Source of the DNA: Advenella sp. FME57
GTDB lineage: Bacteria > Pseudomonadota > Gammaproteobacteria > Burkholderiales > Burkholderiaceae_B
Direction of reading: 5' to 3'
Length of the DNA: 64,000 nt
NCBI RefSeq assembly: GCF_014897675.1
Contig: NZ_JABUXU010000001.1
Coordinates: 434,001 to 498,000, forward strand
Every line of letters begins with the position of its first letter. Positions within the stretch are counted from its first letter, which is position 1. A program made the translations under genes and the position numbers. The notes under the pieces are model-generated. The model worked only from the letters and a program-made list of their open reading frames with translations. It made no database searches and was not told the DNA's origin. Shown here in pieces: positions 1 to 9,050 of the stretch.

Positions 1-99
1 CCAATCCTGGCACCTGCTGCCGCTGTTGTGCCTGGTGCAGCAAGCCGCCGAGCCTCGTTATCGCACTGCGACTGCCATATGGACTGCGGCTACTGCATT

Positions 100-3000
100 T
101 CACTCCGGGTCATTGAATAATTTGCCAGTATGGCGCCGAAAAAAATTACTCACATCGTCAACAATCAGGAACACTGCAGGGATCACCAGCAGGCTTAGAA
201 ACGTGGACGTGATCAGGCCGCCCAGCACCGCGATGGCCATGGGTGAACGAAAGGCCGGGTCTGCAGAGCCCCAGCCGACCGCCAACGGAACCATGCCAGC
301 GCCCATGGCAAGGGTAGTCATCAAAATCGGCCGTGCCCGTTTGTGGCAGGCGTCCCGAAGCGCTTCCAGGCGCGTCATGCCCTTTTCTTTGATCGCCAGA
401 ATGGCATATTCGACCAACAAAATCGAGTTCTTTGTCGCGATACCCATGAGCATGATCAGGCCGATCAGCGACGGCATGGAAAAACTCTTGTCGGCCAACA
501 GCAGCCCCACGAACGCACCGCCCAGCGATAGCGGCAACGCAGCCAGGATAGTCAAAGGCTGAAGAAACTGCTTGAAAAGCAGCACCAGGACAATATAAAT
601 GCAGACAATCCCAATGACAATCGCCAGCCCAAAACTCTGGAACAACTCTTCCATAACCTCTGCATCGCCGATATCGATGACTGACACGCTGGCGGGCAAC
701 GCTTTCATGGCAGGCAATTGCCTGACCTGCTTGACAACATCGCCCAGCGCTACCCCTGAAAGCTCAATTTCAAACGTAATATTGCGGGCTCTGTCATAGC
801 GATTAATGACCGCCGGGCCGCCACCCAGACGCACATCGGCCACGCTGCTCAGCGGCACGGGCCCGTTTGCGCCAGGCACACGCAAATTCTCGATAAAGTC
901 CAGGTCTTTGATTGCCCATTTTTCCAGCGCAACGACAATCGGGATCTGGCGCTGATCCAAATTGAGCTTGGACAATGCCACTTCGAAATCGCCGGCCGTG
1001 GCAACACGTAAGGTATCGGCCATCGCGGCACTGGTAACACCCAGTTGCGCCGCCTCATCGAAACGCGGATGCACTTCTATTTCCGGGCGTATCAGGCTGG
1101 CCGACGAGGAGATATTGCCCAGGCCCGCAATGGACTGCAGTTGCCGCCCAACCTGCAGCGCGGTCTGCATCAAGACGTCGGGTTGCTCGCTTGAGAGCAC
1201 CAGCATATATTTCTCGCCGGAACCGCCCAGCCCCACTTTGAGGCGCACGCCAGGAACCACTTGCAGACGCCTGCGAATATCAGCCTCAATCTCCTGCTTT
1301 ATCGGGCGCTCGTTACGCGGCTGCAGCAGCACGGTCAGCGTGGCCTTGCGCTCTTCCTGGGTCTGCCCGCCGGCAAACGGGTCGCCTCCCGCCGCTCCGC
1401 CACCGATACTGGTATACACCGAGAGCACCGACGGATTTTCCATGACCAGCTGGCGCACCTGCTCGGCCGTCTTCTCGGTTTGTACCAACGACGTGCCCGG
1501 CTGCATTTCCACATAGACCTGGGTCTGGGACAGATCATCGGCAGGCATGAAGCCCGTTGGCAGCAGCGGAATAATAACGATCGAACCAACAAAGAACAGC
1601 CCAGCGATCACTACGGTAACCCATCGATGACGCAGCGAGCGCTCCACCCACTTCATATAAAGCCTCATCCATCCCGGATCTTTGGGTGCCTGTTTCTTGC
1701 CTTTCAAAATGTAGGCACACATCATGGGCGTGAGCATGCGGGCAACAACCAGGGAGGCAAAGACGGCCATGGCGGCCGTCCAGCCAAATTGCTTGAAAAA
1801 CTTGCCGGCAATACCGCTCATAAACGCCGTTGGCAAAAACACGGCAATCAGGGTAAAAGTGGTGGCCACGACGGCAAGGCCAATTTCATCGGCAGCCTCC
1901 ATTGCGGCGCGGTAGGGAGATTTACCCGCCTGCAGGTGCCGCACGATATTCTCAACCTCGACAATCGCGTCATCCACCAAAATACCGACCACCAGCGACA
2001 AGGCCAGCAGCGTGACGCCATTGATCGTAAAGCCAAAAAAATACATACCAACAAACGCCGGTATGATGGACAAGGGCAAAGCGACGGCCGACACCAAGGT
2101 TGCCCGGATATCACGCAAAAACAGCCAAACGGCCAGCACCGCCAGCAGCGCGCCCTCGTACAGCATGTGCATCGCCCCGTCGTATTCAGACTGGACAGGC
2201 TCCACCATATCGAATGCAGTCCGGAACGTCAGATCGGGATACTGGGCCTTGATCTGCTCCAGCGCCTGCATCACGCCTCGCCCGACGTCCACCTCCCCAG
2301 CTCCGCGACTGCGTGCCACTTCGAATGCCACAACAGGCTTGCCATCCAGAAATGCGGCAGTGACCGGATCGGCAAAACTGTCGCGGACGGTGGCTACTTC
2401 GCCCAGTGTAATGACTTTGCCGTTACTCAGCGGAATGCGCAGATCCTCAAGCTCTGCCGCGCTTTTTACAGCACCCAGCGTACGAATGGGCTGTTTCTGA
2501 AGACCCAGCTCAGCCTTACCCCCCGACTGCTCCTGCTGCACCGATTTAAGCTGCCTGGAGACATCGGCAACCGTCACCCCCAACCCCTGCAACAATACCG
2601 GGTCCATATCTACGCGAACCTGCCGGTCGCGTCCGCCAACCCGGCTGACCTTGCCAACGCCAGAGACAGTGAGCAGTTTGCGAGCAATGGTATTGTCCAC
2701 AAGCCAGGACACATCCGTGACATCACGGCGCGTGGAGCTGACGGTGAATGCCAGGATCGGCAGCTGCGCCAGATCCAGTTTGGTTACGATGGGTTCCTCG
2801 GTGTTAGCTGGCAACTCATTGCGCACCGATGCAACCGATGAGCGCACGTCATCGACCGCTTCCTGTATCGGTTTTTCCAGTTCAAACTGCGCAGTAATGG
2901 TAGCGACGCCATCCTGCAAGGTGCTAAAGACATGGTCTATGCCCTGCACTGTTGCCAGGTTGTCCTCGATCTTGCGCGCAACATCATTCTCAAGCTGGCT

Positions 3001-3168
3001 GGGCGTCGCCCCCTCCAGGACGGTCGTGACAACCACGGTGGGCAGATCGATATCGGGAAAATTCTGGATTCGCATGGCATGAAACGAATACAGTCCCATC
3101 AGCGTCAGCAGCACGAATAACATGCATGCGGGCAACGGATTTTTTATCGACCAAGCAGAAACGTTCAT
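100..3168 (-). CDS. RND multidrug efflux inner-membrane transporter (AcrB/HAE1 type)
   Basis: This is a proton-driven inner-membrane pump subunit that would expel hydrophobic or amphiphilic compounds through a tripartite complex. At 1022 aa it has the usual RND length. The N-terminus (SAWSIKNPLPACMLF) is typical of the family. TM4 carries the acidic pair of the proton relay (GILVDDAIVEVENI, Asp399-Asp400), and TM10 carries the matching Lys in LMGIATKNSILLVEY. It starts 2 bp after the stop of the adaptor gene, so the two are one operon. No TolC-like outer-membrane gene is visible, so the pump may borrow one or the gene may lie beyond base 1. Substrate cannot be told from sequence. The family call is very secure. 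Confidence 0.95.
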   Translation of the reverse strand: MNVSAWSIKNPLPACMLFVLLTLMGLYSFHAMRIQNFPDIDLPTVVVTTVLEGATPSQLENDVARKIEDNLATVQGIDHVFSTLQDGVATITAQFELEKPIQEAVDDVRSSVASVRNELPANTEEPIVTKLDLAQLPILAFTVSSTRRDVTDVSWLVDNTIARKLLTVSGVGKVSRVGGRDRQVRVDMDPVLLQGLGVTVADVSRQLKSVQQEQSGGKAELGLQKQPIRTLGAVKSAAELEDLRIPLSNGKVITLGEVATVRDSFADPVTAAFLDGKPVVAFEVARSRGAGEVDVGRGVMQALEQIKAQYPDLTFRTAFDMVEPVQSEYDGAMHMLYEGALLAVLAVWLFLRDIRATLVSAVALPLSIIPAFVGMYFFGFTINGVTLLALSLVVGILVDDAIVEVENIVRHLQAGKSPYRAAMEAADEIGLAVVATTFTLIAVFLPTAFMSGIAGKFFKQFGWTAAMAVFASLVVARMLTPMMCAYILKGKKQAPKDPGWMRLYMKWVERSLRHRWVTVVIAGLFFVGSIVIIPLLPTGFMPADDLSQTQVYVEMQPGTSLVQTEKTAEQVRQLVMENPSVLSVYTSIGGGAAGGDPFAGGQTQEERKATLTVLLQPRNERPIKQEIEADIRRRLQVVPGVRLKVGLGGSGEKYMLVLSSEQPDVLMQTALQVGRQLQSIAGLGNISSSASLIRPEIEVHPRFDEAAQLGVTSAAMADTLRVATAGDFEVALSKLNLDQRQIPIVVALEKWAIKDLDFIENLRVPGANGPVPLSSVADVRLGGGPAVINRYDRARNITFEIELSGVALGDVVKQVRQLPAMKALPASVSVIDIGDAEVMEELFQSFGLAIVIGIVCIYIVLVLLFKQFLQPLTILAALPLSLGGAFVGLLLADKSFSMPSLIGLIMLMGIATKNSILLVEYAILAIKEKGMTRLEALRDACHKRARPILMTTLAMGAGMVPLAVGWGSADPAFRSPMAIAVLGGLITSTFLSLLVIPAVFLIVDDVSNFFRRHTGKLFNDPE

Positions 3169-3170
3169 GT

Positions 3171-4322
3171 TCAGTTCCCGGCGGGACTGGCTTTGGCTGC
3201 AGTCTGAGAATCCGGTGCGCTGCCCGGCGCTGATTCACGGATCTCGCCGGTGGCCGGCGGCTGCGTAGCCGCTTCGACCACCCGCACCGTATCCTGGTCA
3301 TTCAGAAACGCCGCGCCTTGGGTCACAACCCTGTCCCCGTCGCGCAGGCCCGCTGTGACCTCTATCGTATTGTTGGCAGCGCCACCGATTTGCACCTTGG
3401 TCTGCGCGACCTTGTTATCGTTCTCAAGCACAAAGACAAAATTGAATCCGTCGCGCAGCACCAGCGCCTGACGTGGTACGGTCAGCCCCTGTTTGGGTGC
3501 CAGTTCGAAACGGCCGCGCAGGAACATGCCCGCCCGCAATTGCGGGTCGGATGCCAGATCAACGTAAACAATGCCCTGGCGCGTCTGCTCATCCAGCGTG
3601 GGCCCGATCTGCCTCACCTTACCCGCCACCTTTCGGTCATTTGGCAAAACAACCTGCACCGGCATCCCTTCGCTAACCTGCATGAGATTGCGCATACCCA
3701 GTTGGGCCTGCCACTCCAGGCGGTTATCGACAACCAGATGAAAAATTTCCTGCCCAGGGTTGACGACAGCACCGATGACTGCATTACGTACAGAGATGAC
3801 GCCATCGGAGGGCGCCAGCAATTTCGTATAAGAGCTGCGTTGTACCTGGGTTTGCAGCGCCGCTTTGGCCGCAGTTACGTCTGCCATGGCGTTTTTCTCA
3901 CCCGACAGGGCCTGATCGACTTCGGATTGACTAATAGCGCCGCTGCCGCGGATTTTTCGGATACGGTCCGCATTGCGCTTGGCCGTATCCAGTGAAGCCT
4001 GGGCCTGCCGCAGGCGCGCCTCGGCCTGGGTCAGATCGCCGCGACTGGAGGTGTCTTCAAACTCGGCCAGCATCTGCCCAGCTTTCACCCGGTCGCCCAC
4101 GTCGGCGTACAGGGCTTTGAGCCGAAGACCGTTAGTCTGGGCACTGACGCTGGCGTCATGCCAGGCGCGAATATTGCCGGTTGCCCAGAAACCTGGGGTG
4201 ATCAGTGCGGCATTGACCGTATGGACCGTCACGGTCAGCGCGGGGCGTGTAGATGGTTCCTGGGCGTGAGCCACGTCCGGGGAAAAGGCATTCAACATAG
4301 CCACGATGAATGCGCACTGCAT
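3171..4322 (-). CDS. RND efflux periplasmic adaptor subunit (HlyD/AcrA-type membrane fusion protein)
   Basis: This is the periplasmic adaptor that links the RND pump encoded 2 bp downstream to an outer-membrane channel. The chosen ATG gives a signal peptide ending in VAHA|QEP. After it come the barrel-sandwich (lipoyl-like) halves around an alpha-helical hairpin rich in Ala, Gln and Arg (about residues 90-150), then a beta-barrel and a C-terminal Pro/Ala tail. The start is uncertain. A GTG at 4346 sits behind an AGG-rich stretch and would add a Lys-containing n-region, and a TTG at 4376 is also in frame. It has the usual adaptor size of about 380-400 aa. It is certainly part of the operon with the transporter. 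Confidence 0.9.
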   Translation of the reverse strand: MQCAFIVAMLNAFSPDVAHAQEPSTRPALTVTVHTVNAALITPGFWATGNIRAWHDASVSAQTNGLRLKALYADVGDRVKAGQMLAEFEDTSSRGDLTQAEARLRQAQASLDTAKRNADRIRKIRGSGAISQSEVDQALSGEKNAMADVTAAKAALQTQVQRSSYTKLLAPSDGVISVRNAVIGAVVNPGQEIFHLVVDNRLEWQAQLGMRNLMQVSEGMPVQVVLPNDRKVAGKVRQIGPTLDEQTRQGIVYVDLASDPQLRAGMFLRGRFELAPKQGLTVPRQALVLRDGFNFVFVLENDNKVAQTKVQIGGAANNTIEVTAGLRDGDRVVTQGAAFLNDQDTVRVVEAATQPPATGEIRESAPGSAPDSQTAAKASPAGN

Positions 4323-4450
4323 CAGCTTTGTAAACGGAATCAGCACGGGTATCTGCCTGCTCGATTGCAAAAACAAACATATCGTACGGGTAAATGCGAT
4401 ATGTCTGTCTGCGCGAGTTGTGAATCGTTGTAACCGGATGCGCCGCAGGA

Positions 4451-6661
4451 TTACTTCTGTTTTGCCAGATCCGCCACGATGTTGGCTGCTTCCTTGATAG
4501 CAATATCCAGGCTCTCCTTGCGTTTTTTCTCATCCGCAAGCTCCTGGGTCAGGTTGCCTTCCCCTGCCGCCAGGCCATCATCAAGGCGGAACGAATTAAC
4601 ATCGGATTCACCCAGTTTTTTACGGCGCTCTTCAAACTGTGATTGCTCCATGGACATTTTTTCGCGCTCTTCCAAACGCGTGGCATAACGCAGTGAAATA
4701 ACTTTCTTATCGGACGTCTTGCGGGCGTATGCCAGTTCGTCAAGCAACAGCTTCCAGTTATCCGATTGCTGCGTACGCTGCTCGTGCATGGTTTTGAGCG
4801 GCCCGATTTTTTCTGCAAGCGAATCGTATCCGCTGTACTTGGTCGGGGCGATCTTGCTCCACGGCATGGCGTTCTCGTAGCTGGACTCGCCCAACTCGGT
4901 CGGGTCAAAGGCCGATGGAAACACGATATCGGGCACGACACCCTTTTCCTGCGTGGAGCTGCCATTGACGCGGAAAAATTTCTGGATGGTCCATTTGAGC
5001 GAACCCAGCTCCTCGCCTTCATGTCGGCGCAGGAATTCATCCAGGCCACGAATGGTCTGTACGGAACCTTTACCCCACGTTGGGTCGCCAATGACGACAC
5101 CGCGGCCATAGTCCTGGATCACAGCGGCAAAAATTTCCGATGCAGAAGCCGAAATGCGATTGACCATAACCCCTACCGGTTTGTTCCACACGATTTTGCC
5201 CGTTGCACTGCGAACATTGGACGTGGTTCCCTCGGCAGTGCTGACCTGCACAATCGGATTGGGGCCACCCAGAAACAGGCCACTCAGGTTAGCCGCTTCG
5301 CTCAGCGAGCCGCCACCGTTGTTACGCAGATCCAGCAGAACGCCATCCACGCCTTCCTTTTCAAGTTTTTCAAGAATCACACGGACATCACGGGTCACGC
5401 TTTTGTAATTGCTTTCGCCCCGCGCTTTCGCATCAAAATCTTCATAGAAGCTGGGGATCGTGATGATGCCGACCTTGCGCTTGTCCCCCTCGGCGCCCGC
5501 TTCATAGATTCGATAGCGAGCTGCCTGATCTTCCATTGTTACTCTCTGACGAACGATGGAAACAGTGGTGTGCTTGCCTTCCATACCCCTTTCGGCCGGA
5601 ATGATCTCGATACGCACGGTTGTGCCGCGCTTGCCGCGGATCAGCTTGACGATGTCATCCAGGCGCCAATCGACCACGTCTTCCATGGGACCCGATTCGC
5701 CCTGGCCAACGGCCACAATGCGGTCACCGGGATTGAGCTTGCCGGATTTGGCTGCCGGGCCGCCCGGCACCACCTCACGGATCTGTCCGTATTCATCGCG
5801 TTTTTGCAAGACGGCGCCAATGCCCTCAACCGACAGGCTGATTTGTACGTCGAAATTTTTTGCAGAGCTGGGGCTGTAATATGACGTATGTGGATCGGTA
5901 CTGTTTCCGTAGGCATTGAGGAACATCTCGGCAACGTCTTCGCCGTTCATGCGCATGATCTGGTTGCGATTGTTTATATAGCGCTTTTTGAGTTTCTCGA
6001 CAATGACGCTGTCTTTACTGCCGGCCAGTTTCAAACGCAGATAATCATTCTTGATCCGCTTGCGCCACAAATCGTTGATCTGCTCTTCGGAATTTGCCCA
6101 TTCGGCTTTCTTGCGATCCAGATTGAAGGACTCTTCAATGTCAAAGTCAAAAGGCTTATCCAGCAAGGCCAGAGCATGATCGAAGCGCTGTTCGACACGA
6201 TCGCGATACTTTTCAAACATGGCAAACGCCGGCGCCAGACGACCGGTCATCAGCATGGTATGAATGTTCTGACGCACCGGTTCGAACTCGTCGATGTCCG
6301 ACTTGAGCAAATACAGCTTTGCCGGATCCATCATTTTGAGGTATTCCTTGAACACCGCATGCGACATGTTTTCGTCCAGCGGCTTCTTGTCATACTCAAA
6401 GCGTGTCAGGATATTGGCCACGATAATGGCCGCCTTGGCCTGATCCACTGTTGGTTCCAGCGCTTTTTTCTCAGGCTTCTTCTGCGGGGCCGGCGCTTTA
6501 GAAGCATCGACCGAAGGGCTGCTGTTTTGAACCAGCAACTGATGCTGCGTGGATTGCGACTGCTCAAGCCGTTCGATACGGTTCAGCGCTTCTGAGTCGG
6601 CATATACACAGGCCGAAGTAGCCAGAAGTGCCAGAGCCGTTGCCAATACTTTCAACTTCAT
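4451..6661 (-). CDS. prc: Tail-specific protease Prc (S41 family, periplasmic)
   Basis: Prc is a periplasmic serine protease that degrades or trims proteins from their C-termini, including murein hydrolases. The 736-residue product starts MKLKVLATALALLATSACVYA, a Sec signal peptide. A long helical N-terminal domain is followed by a PDZ domain (about residues 270-350) and the S41 catalytic domain. The catalytic pair is visible as Ser506 in NRISASASEIF and Lys531 in DPTWGKGSVQ, 25 residues apart as in E. coli Prc. The ATG was chosen over a TTG 15 bp upstream because the signal peptide begins there. The protein is slightly longer than the E. coli enzyme because of a Pro/Lys-rich linker after the signal. 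The lytic transglycosylase divergent from it fits a role in cell-wall turnover. Confidence 0.93.
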   Translation of the reverse strand: MKLKVLATALALLATSACVYADSEALNRIERLEQSQSTQHQLLVQNSSPSVDASKAPAPQKKPEKKALEPTVDQAKAAIIVANILTRFEYDKKPLDENMSHAVFKEYLKMMDPAKLYLLKSDIDEFEPVRQNIHTMLMTGRLAPAFAMFEKYRDRVEQRFDHALALLDKPFDFDIEESFNLDRKKAEWANSEEQINDLWRKRIKNDYLRLKLAGSKDSVIVEKLKKRYINNRNQIMRMNGEDVAEMFLNAYGNSTDPHTSYYSPSSAKNFDVQISLSVEGIGAVLQKRDEYGQIREVVPGGPAAKSGKLNPGDRIVAVGQGESGPMEDVVDWRLDDIVKLIRGKRGTTVRIEIIPAERGMEGKHTTVSIVRQRVTMEDQAARYRIYEAGAEGDKRKVGIITIPSFYEDFDAKARGESNYKSVTRDVRVILEKLEKEGVDGVLLDLRNNGGGSLSEAANLSGLFLGGPNPIVQVSTAEGTTSNVRSATGKIVWNKPVGVMVNRISASASEIFAAVIQDYGRGVVIGDPTWGKGSVQTIRGLDEFLRRHEGEELGSLKWTIQKFFRVNGSSTQEKGVVPDIVFPSAFDPTELGESSYENAMPWSKIAPTKYSGYDSLAEKIGPLKTMHEQRTQQSDNWKLLLDELAYARKTSDKKVISLRYATRLEEREKMSMEQSQFEERRKKLGESDVNSFRLDDGLAAGEGNLTQELADEKKRKESLDIAIKEAANIVADLAKQK

Positions 6662-6832
6662 ACAATGCAATCTCAACGAGTGAATAGGATAATGGATACT
6701 GATTCTAACGAACTGCGGTCAATTTTACCCATGTTTTTCGCCAAACACATGAAATCACAAACAAAATGGCACATACGTTAGAATTTGACTTCAATCCATT
6801 ACACGATTTGATCATCATCAGGAGCCGTATTC

Positions 6833-8059
6833 ATGCCTATCAGCCGCTTGCGCCGTTCTCAGTTTCGCTCACTGCAGCGGCTTACCATCTTATTGACAAT
6901 TGGCATACCGGGCGCGGCGTTTGCGCAAAGCGGTGGCGATTTTGCTGCATGTATGCAAAAGCTGCAGCCACAGGCGGCACGCGCCGGTATTTCCGCGCAA
7001 TCTTTTGCCCGGTTTACCCAGGGCGTCACGCCGGATATGAGCATTCTGGACAAGCTCAATTACCAGCCGGAATTTCGCCAGCCGATCTGGGACTACCTGG
7101 CTGGATTGGTCGACGAGCAACGGGTCAGCGAAGGCAAAAGTAACCTGACCGGCCATGCCGATGTATTGCGACGCGTCTCTGCACAATACGGTGTAGATCC
7201 CGCAACGGTCGTGGCGGTCTGGGGCGTGGAAAGCAACTTCGGACAGACACAGGGCAAATATCCGTTGGTGCAGGCGCTGGGCACGCTCAGCTGTTATGGA
7301 CGTCGACAGGCTTATTTTCAAAAAGAATTTTTTGCCACGCTACGGATTCTGCAATCAGGCGATATCCAGCCACAACGCCTGGTCGGCTCCTGGGCAGGTG
7401 CTTTCGGGCACACACAATTTATGCCCTCTACGTTCGAGCGGCTGGCTGTGGATTTCGATGGTGACGGGCGCCGCGATCTGATGGACAACTCGGCCGATGC
7501 GCTGGCATCGACCGCCAACTTTCTTGCCAAGGGTGGCTGGCAAACTGGGCAGCCCTGGGGGTTCGAAGTGCGCCTGCCTGCGGGCATGAACACAGCGGGT
7601 GAAGGTCGGCGCAACAAAAAATCCATCTCGACATGGTCGGCTCGGGGCGTCACGACCATAGACCGCCAGCCGCTGGATGCGCGTGTTTCGGGCAACCAGA
7701 AAGCGGGCCTGCTGACGCCAGCAGGCGCCACCGGGCCGGCATTTCTGGTATTTCGCAATTTCGATGTGATTTATGGCTACAACGCTGCCGAAAGCTACGC
7801 CCTGGCCATTGCGCATCTGAGCGACCGGCTGCGCGGCGCGGGCCCCTTTGTCACCGCGTGGCCCACGGATGATCCCGGCCTGTCACGGGCTGACCGTGTA
7901 ACGCTGCAAAAAGCCCTGCTGAACCGAGGCCATGCTATCGGCGAGCCAGACGGCCTGATTGGCAGCAAGACACGCGAGGCGATCAAAACGGAACAAAGCA
8001 GGCTCGGACTGACGCCGGACGGACGCGCCGGACAGAAAATCCTGCGTGCGTTGCAATAA
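6833..8059 (+). CDS. Lytic murein transglycosylase, MltB family, with C-terminal peptidoglycan-binding domain
   Basis: The enzyme cleaves the MurNAc-GlcNAc bond of peptidoglycan with formation of 1,6-anhydro-MurNAc. The product is 408 aa. The signal peptide ends GAAFA|QSG. The SLT_2/MltB domain spans about residues 35-330, with catalytic Glu133 in VWGVESNFGQ. A PG_binding_1 repeat (about 345-405) contains LNRGHAIGEPDGLIGSKT. There is no lipobox, so the protein is probably soluble in the periplasm rather than anchored like E. coli MltB. A good Shine-Dalgarno (AGGAG) lies 8 bp before the ATG. It is divergent from prc across about 170 bp. Confidence 0.92.
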   Translation: MPISRLRRSQFRSLQRLTILLTIGIPGAAFAQSGGDFAACMQKLQPQAARAGISAQSFARFTQGVTPDMSILDKLNYQPEFRQPIWDYLAGLVDEQRVSEGKSNLTGHADVLRRVSAQYGVDPATVVAVWGVESNFGQTQGKYPLVQALGTLSCYGRRQAYFQKEFFATLRILQSGDIQPQRLVGSWAGAFGHTQFMPSTFERLAVDFDGDGRRDLMDNSADALASTANFLAKGGWQTGQPWGFEVRLPAGMNTAGEGRRNKKSISTWSARGVTTIDRQPLDARVSGNQKAGLLTPAGATGPAFLVFRNFDVIYGYNAAESYALAIAHLSDRLRGAGPFVTAWPTDDPGLSRADRVTLQKALLNRGHAIGEPDGLIGSKTREAIKTEQSRLGLTPDGRAGQKILRALQ

Positions 8060-8064
8060 AAGAC

Positions 8065-8093
8065 TTGCGAAGCAAAAAAAATCCTGATATAGT
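8065..8093 (+). promoter_or_regulatory. Probable sigma-70 promoter for the tRNA gene
   Basis: TTGCGA (8065-8070) and TATAGT (8088-8093) are separated by exactly 17 bp. Both match the sigma-70 consensus well and lie just after the transglycosylase stop. Transcription would start near 8100, leaving a leader of about 90 nt before the tRNA. Confidence 0.6.
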
Positions 8094-8100
8094 TTCATGC

Positions 8101-8176
8101 TTCATTCAATCGCACTACAACCATGTCAGTTTTTGGGAACAGCGTCTGTTTGAATGAAACCTCATTTTTATGAGGT
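8101..8176 (+). repeat. Two consecutive dyads in the tRNA leader
   Basis: TTCATTCAA (8101-8109) is exactly inverted at 8150-8158. Directly after it, ACCTCAT (8159-8165) and ATGAGGT (8170-8176) form a 7-bp stem with a TTTT loop, ending 15 nt before the tRNA. They may be leader-RNA structure or a processing signal. Function is unknown. Confidence 0.5.
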
Positions 8177-8191
8177 GAAAGCTGTGAGAAT

Positions 8192-8268
8192 GGCTCTTTA
8201 GCTCAGTCGGTTAGAGCGACGGAATCATAATCCGCAGGTCCCCCGTTCGAATCGGGGAAGAGCCACCA
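8192..8268 (+). tRNA. tRNA with CAU anticodon, most likely elongator tRNA-Met
   Basis: This is a 77-nt cloverleaf. It has a 7-bp acceptor stem (GGCTCTT/AAGAGCC), a D arm GCTC/GAGC, the anticodon loop ATCATAA with anticodon CAT, a T arm CCCCG-TTCGAAT-CGGGG, and an encoded 3' CCA. The CAT anticodon also fits tRNA-Ile2 (lysidine-modified), but the overall sequence looks like elongator Met. The first anticodon-stem pair (27-43) reads A opposite C, a mismatch. It is followed by a terminator and an integrase remnant, so it has probably served as an integration site. Confidence 0.95.
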
Positions 8269-8305
8269 TTTACACAGTTTTAATCCGTAGATATATCAAA
8301 TACTT

Positions 8306-8330
8306 AGGCCGCCTCTTACGCGGCCTTTTT
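8306..8330 (+). terminator. Rho-independent terminator after the tRNA
   Basis: The stem is AGGCCGC / GCGGCCT with the 7-nt loop CTCTTAC, followed by a run of five T. It overlaps the last codons of the integrase remnant on the opposite strand. Confidence 0.85.
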
Positions 8331-8633
8331 ATTTGTCACAATGGTGTTCTGTGCCAACCTTGACAAAAACATGACACCAGTTGCATGAACCGCCAAATGG
8401 TCTGCGTTCAAATGTGCATACTTCTTTACCATCTCAAGACTTTCCCACCCACCCATTTCTTTAAGAACAAATAATGGGGTTCCAGCCTGAACGTGCCAAC
8501 TTGCCCGGGTATGCCTCAGGTCATGAAAGTGAAAGTCCTCAATATTGGCTTTCGTGAGAGCCAGCTTGAAGCATTTCCGATTGATGGCTGATGGATGCCC
8601 ACCGGTATTGACGGGGTGACGCACGTCTTGCAC
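8316..8633 (-). pseudogene. C-terminal remnant of a phage-type tyrosine integrase
   Basis: Only about the last 105 residues of a tyrosine recombinase remain. The retained part has the catalytic Arg box ([19 protein letters not shown]), the GGWESLEMV block in place of the second His region, and the nucleophile Tyr in KKYAHL. A stop codon lies directly upstream of 8633 in the same frame, and the N-terminal arm-binding and core domains are absent, so recombination activity is not expected. Its position beside a tRNA 3' end is the classic integration-site layout. It marks the left edge of the AT-richer accessory DNA that follows. Confidence 0.85.
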
Positions 8634-9050
8634 CCTTCGCTATATGCCATGACACAGATCGGCGATCCTGACGAAATAAAACCGTCACGTTCAGAAAATT
8701 CCTGTGCGCATTACCAAGTCCTAATTATCTACTTGTTGCCAATTGGATGTTAATGGTGCAGCTGTGGGAACAATCACCCCTTTTCATTGCGACTGAATTA
8801 CAGATCGCGATTTAACATCATTTGAAATACGTACACACATTTGAAAGAAAATTTTGCTTTGGTAGAGTACCGCCAAGCGCTGTATTGGATTGGCTATAGT
8901 TTATTTATTCATTTCTCGAAAGCTAAATGTAGTCGATCCGGAAAGTAGCATAATTGAGCATAAGTTAATAAATATTGAGTGTGATATTTTTTATCAATTC
9001 GAACAGCCTTTCATAGGTAGTACAAATAGCACATTGAAAAGGAAGCAGAC
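8634..9050. other. AT-rich non-coding stretch between integrase remnant and DUF1800 gene
   Basis: I see no convincing gene here. The base composition is clearly more AT-rich than the core genes on either side. A TATAGT box at 8895-8900 could be a -10 element for the downstream pair, but no good -35 is spaced from it. The missing N-terminal part of the integrase is not recognisable here. Confidence 0.5.

Noticed and set aside
1261-2841. Long open frame (over 500 codons) on the plus strand inside the RND gene
   Set aside because: It is antisense to a clear RND transporter, its translation is His/Arg/Gln-rich with no family character, and it has no ribosome-binding site. It is a codon-bias shadow.
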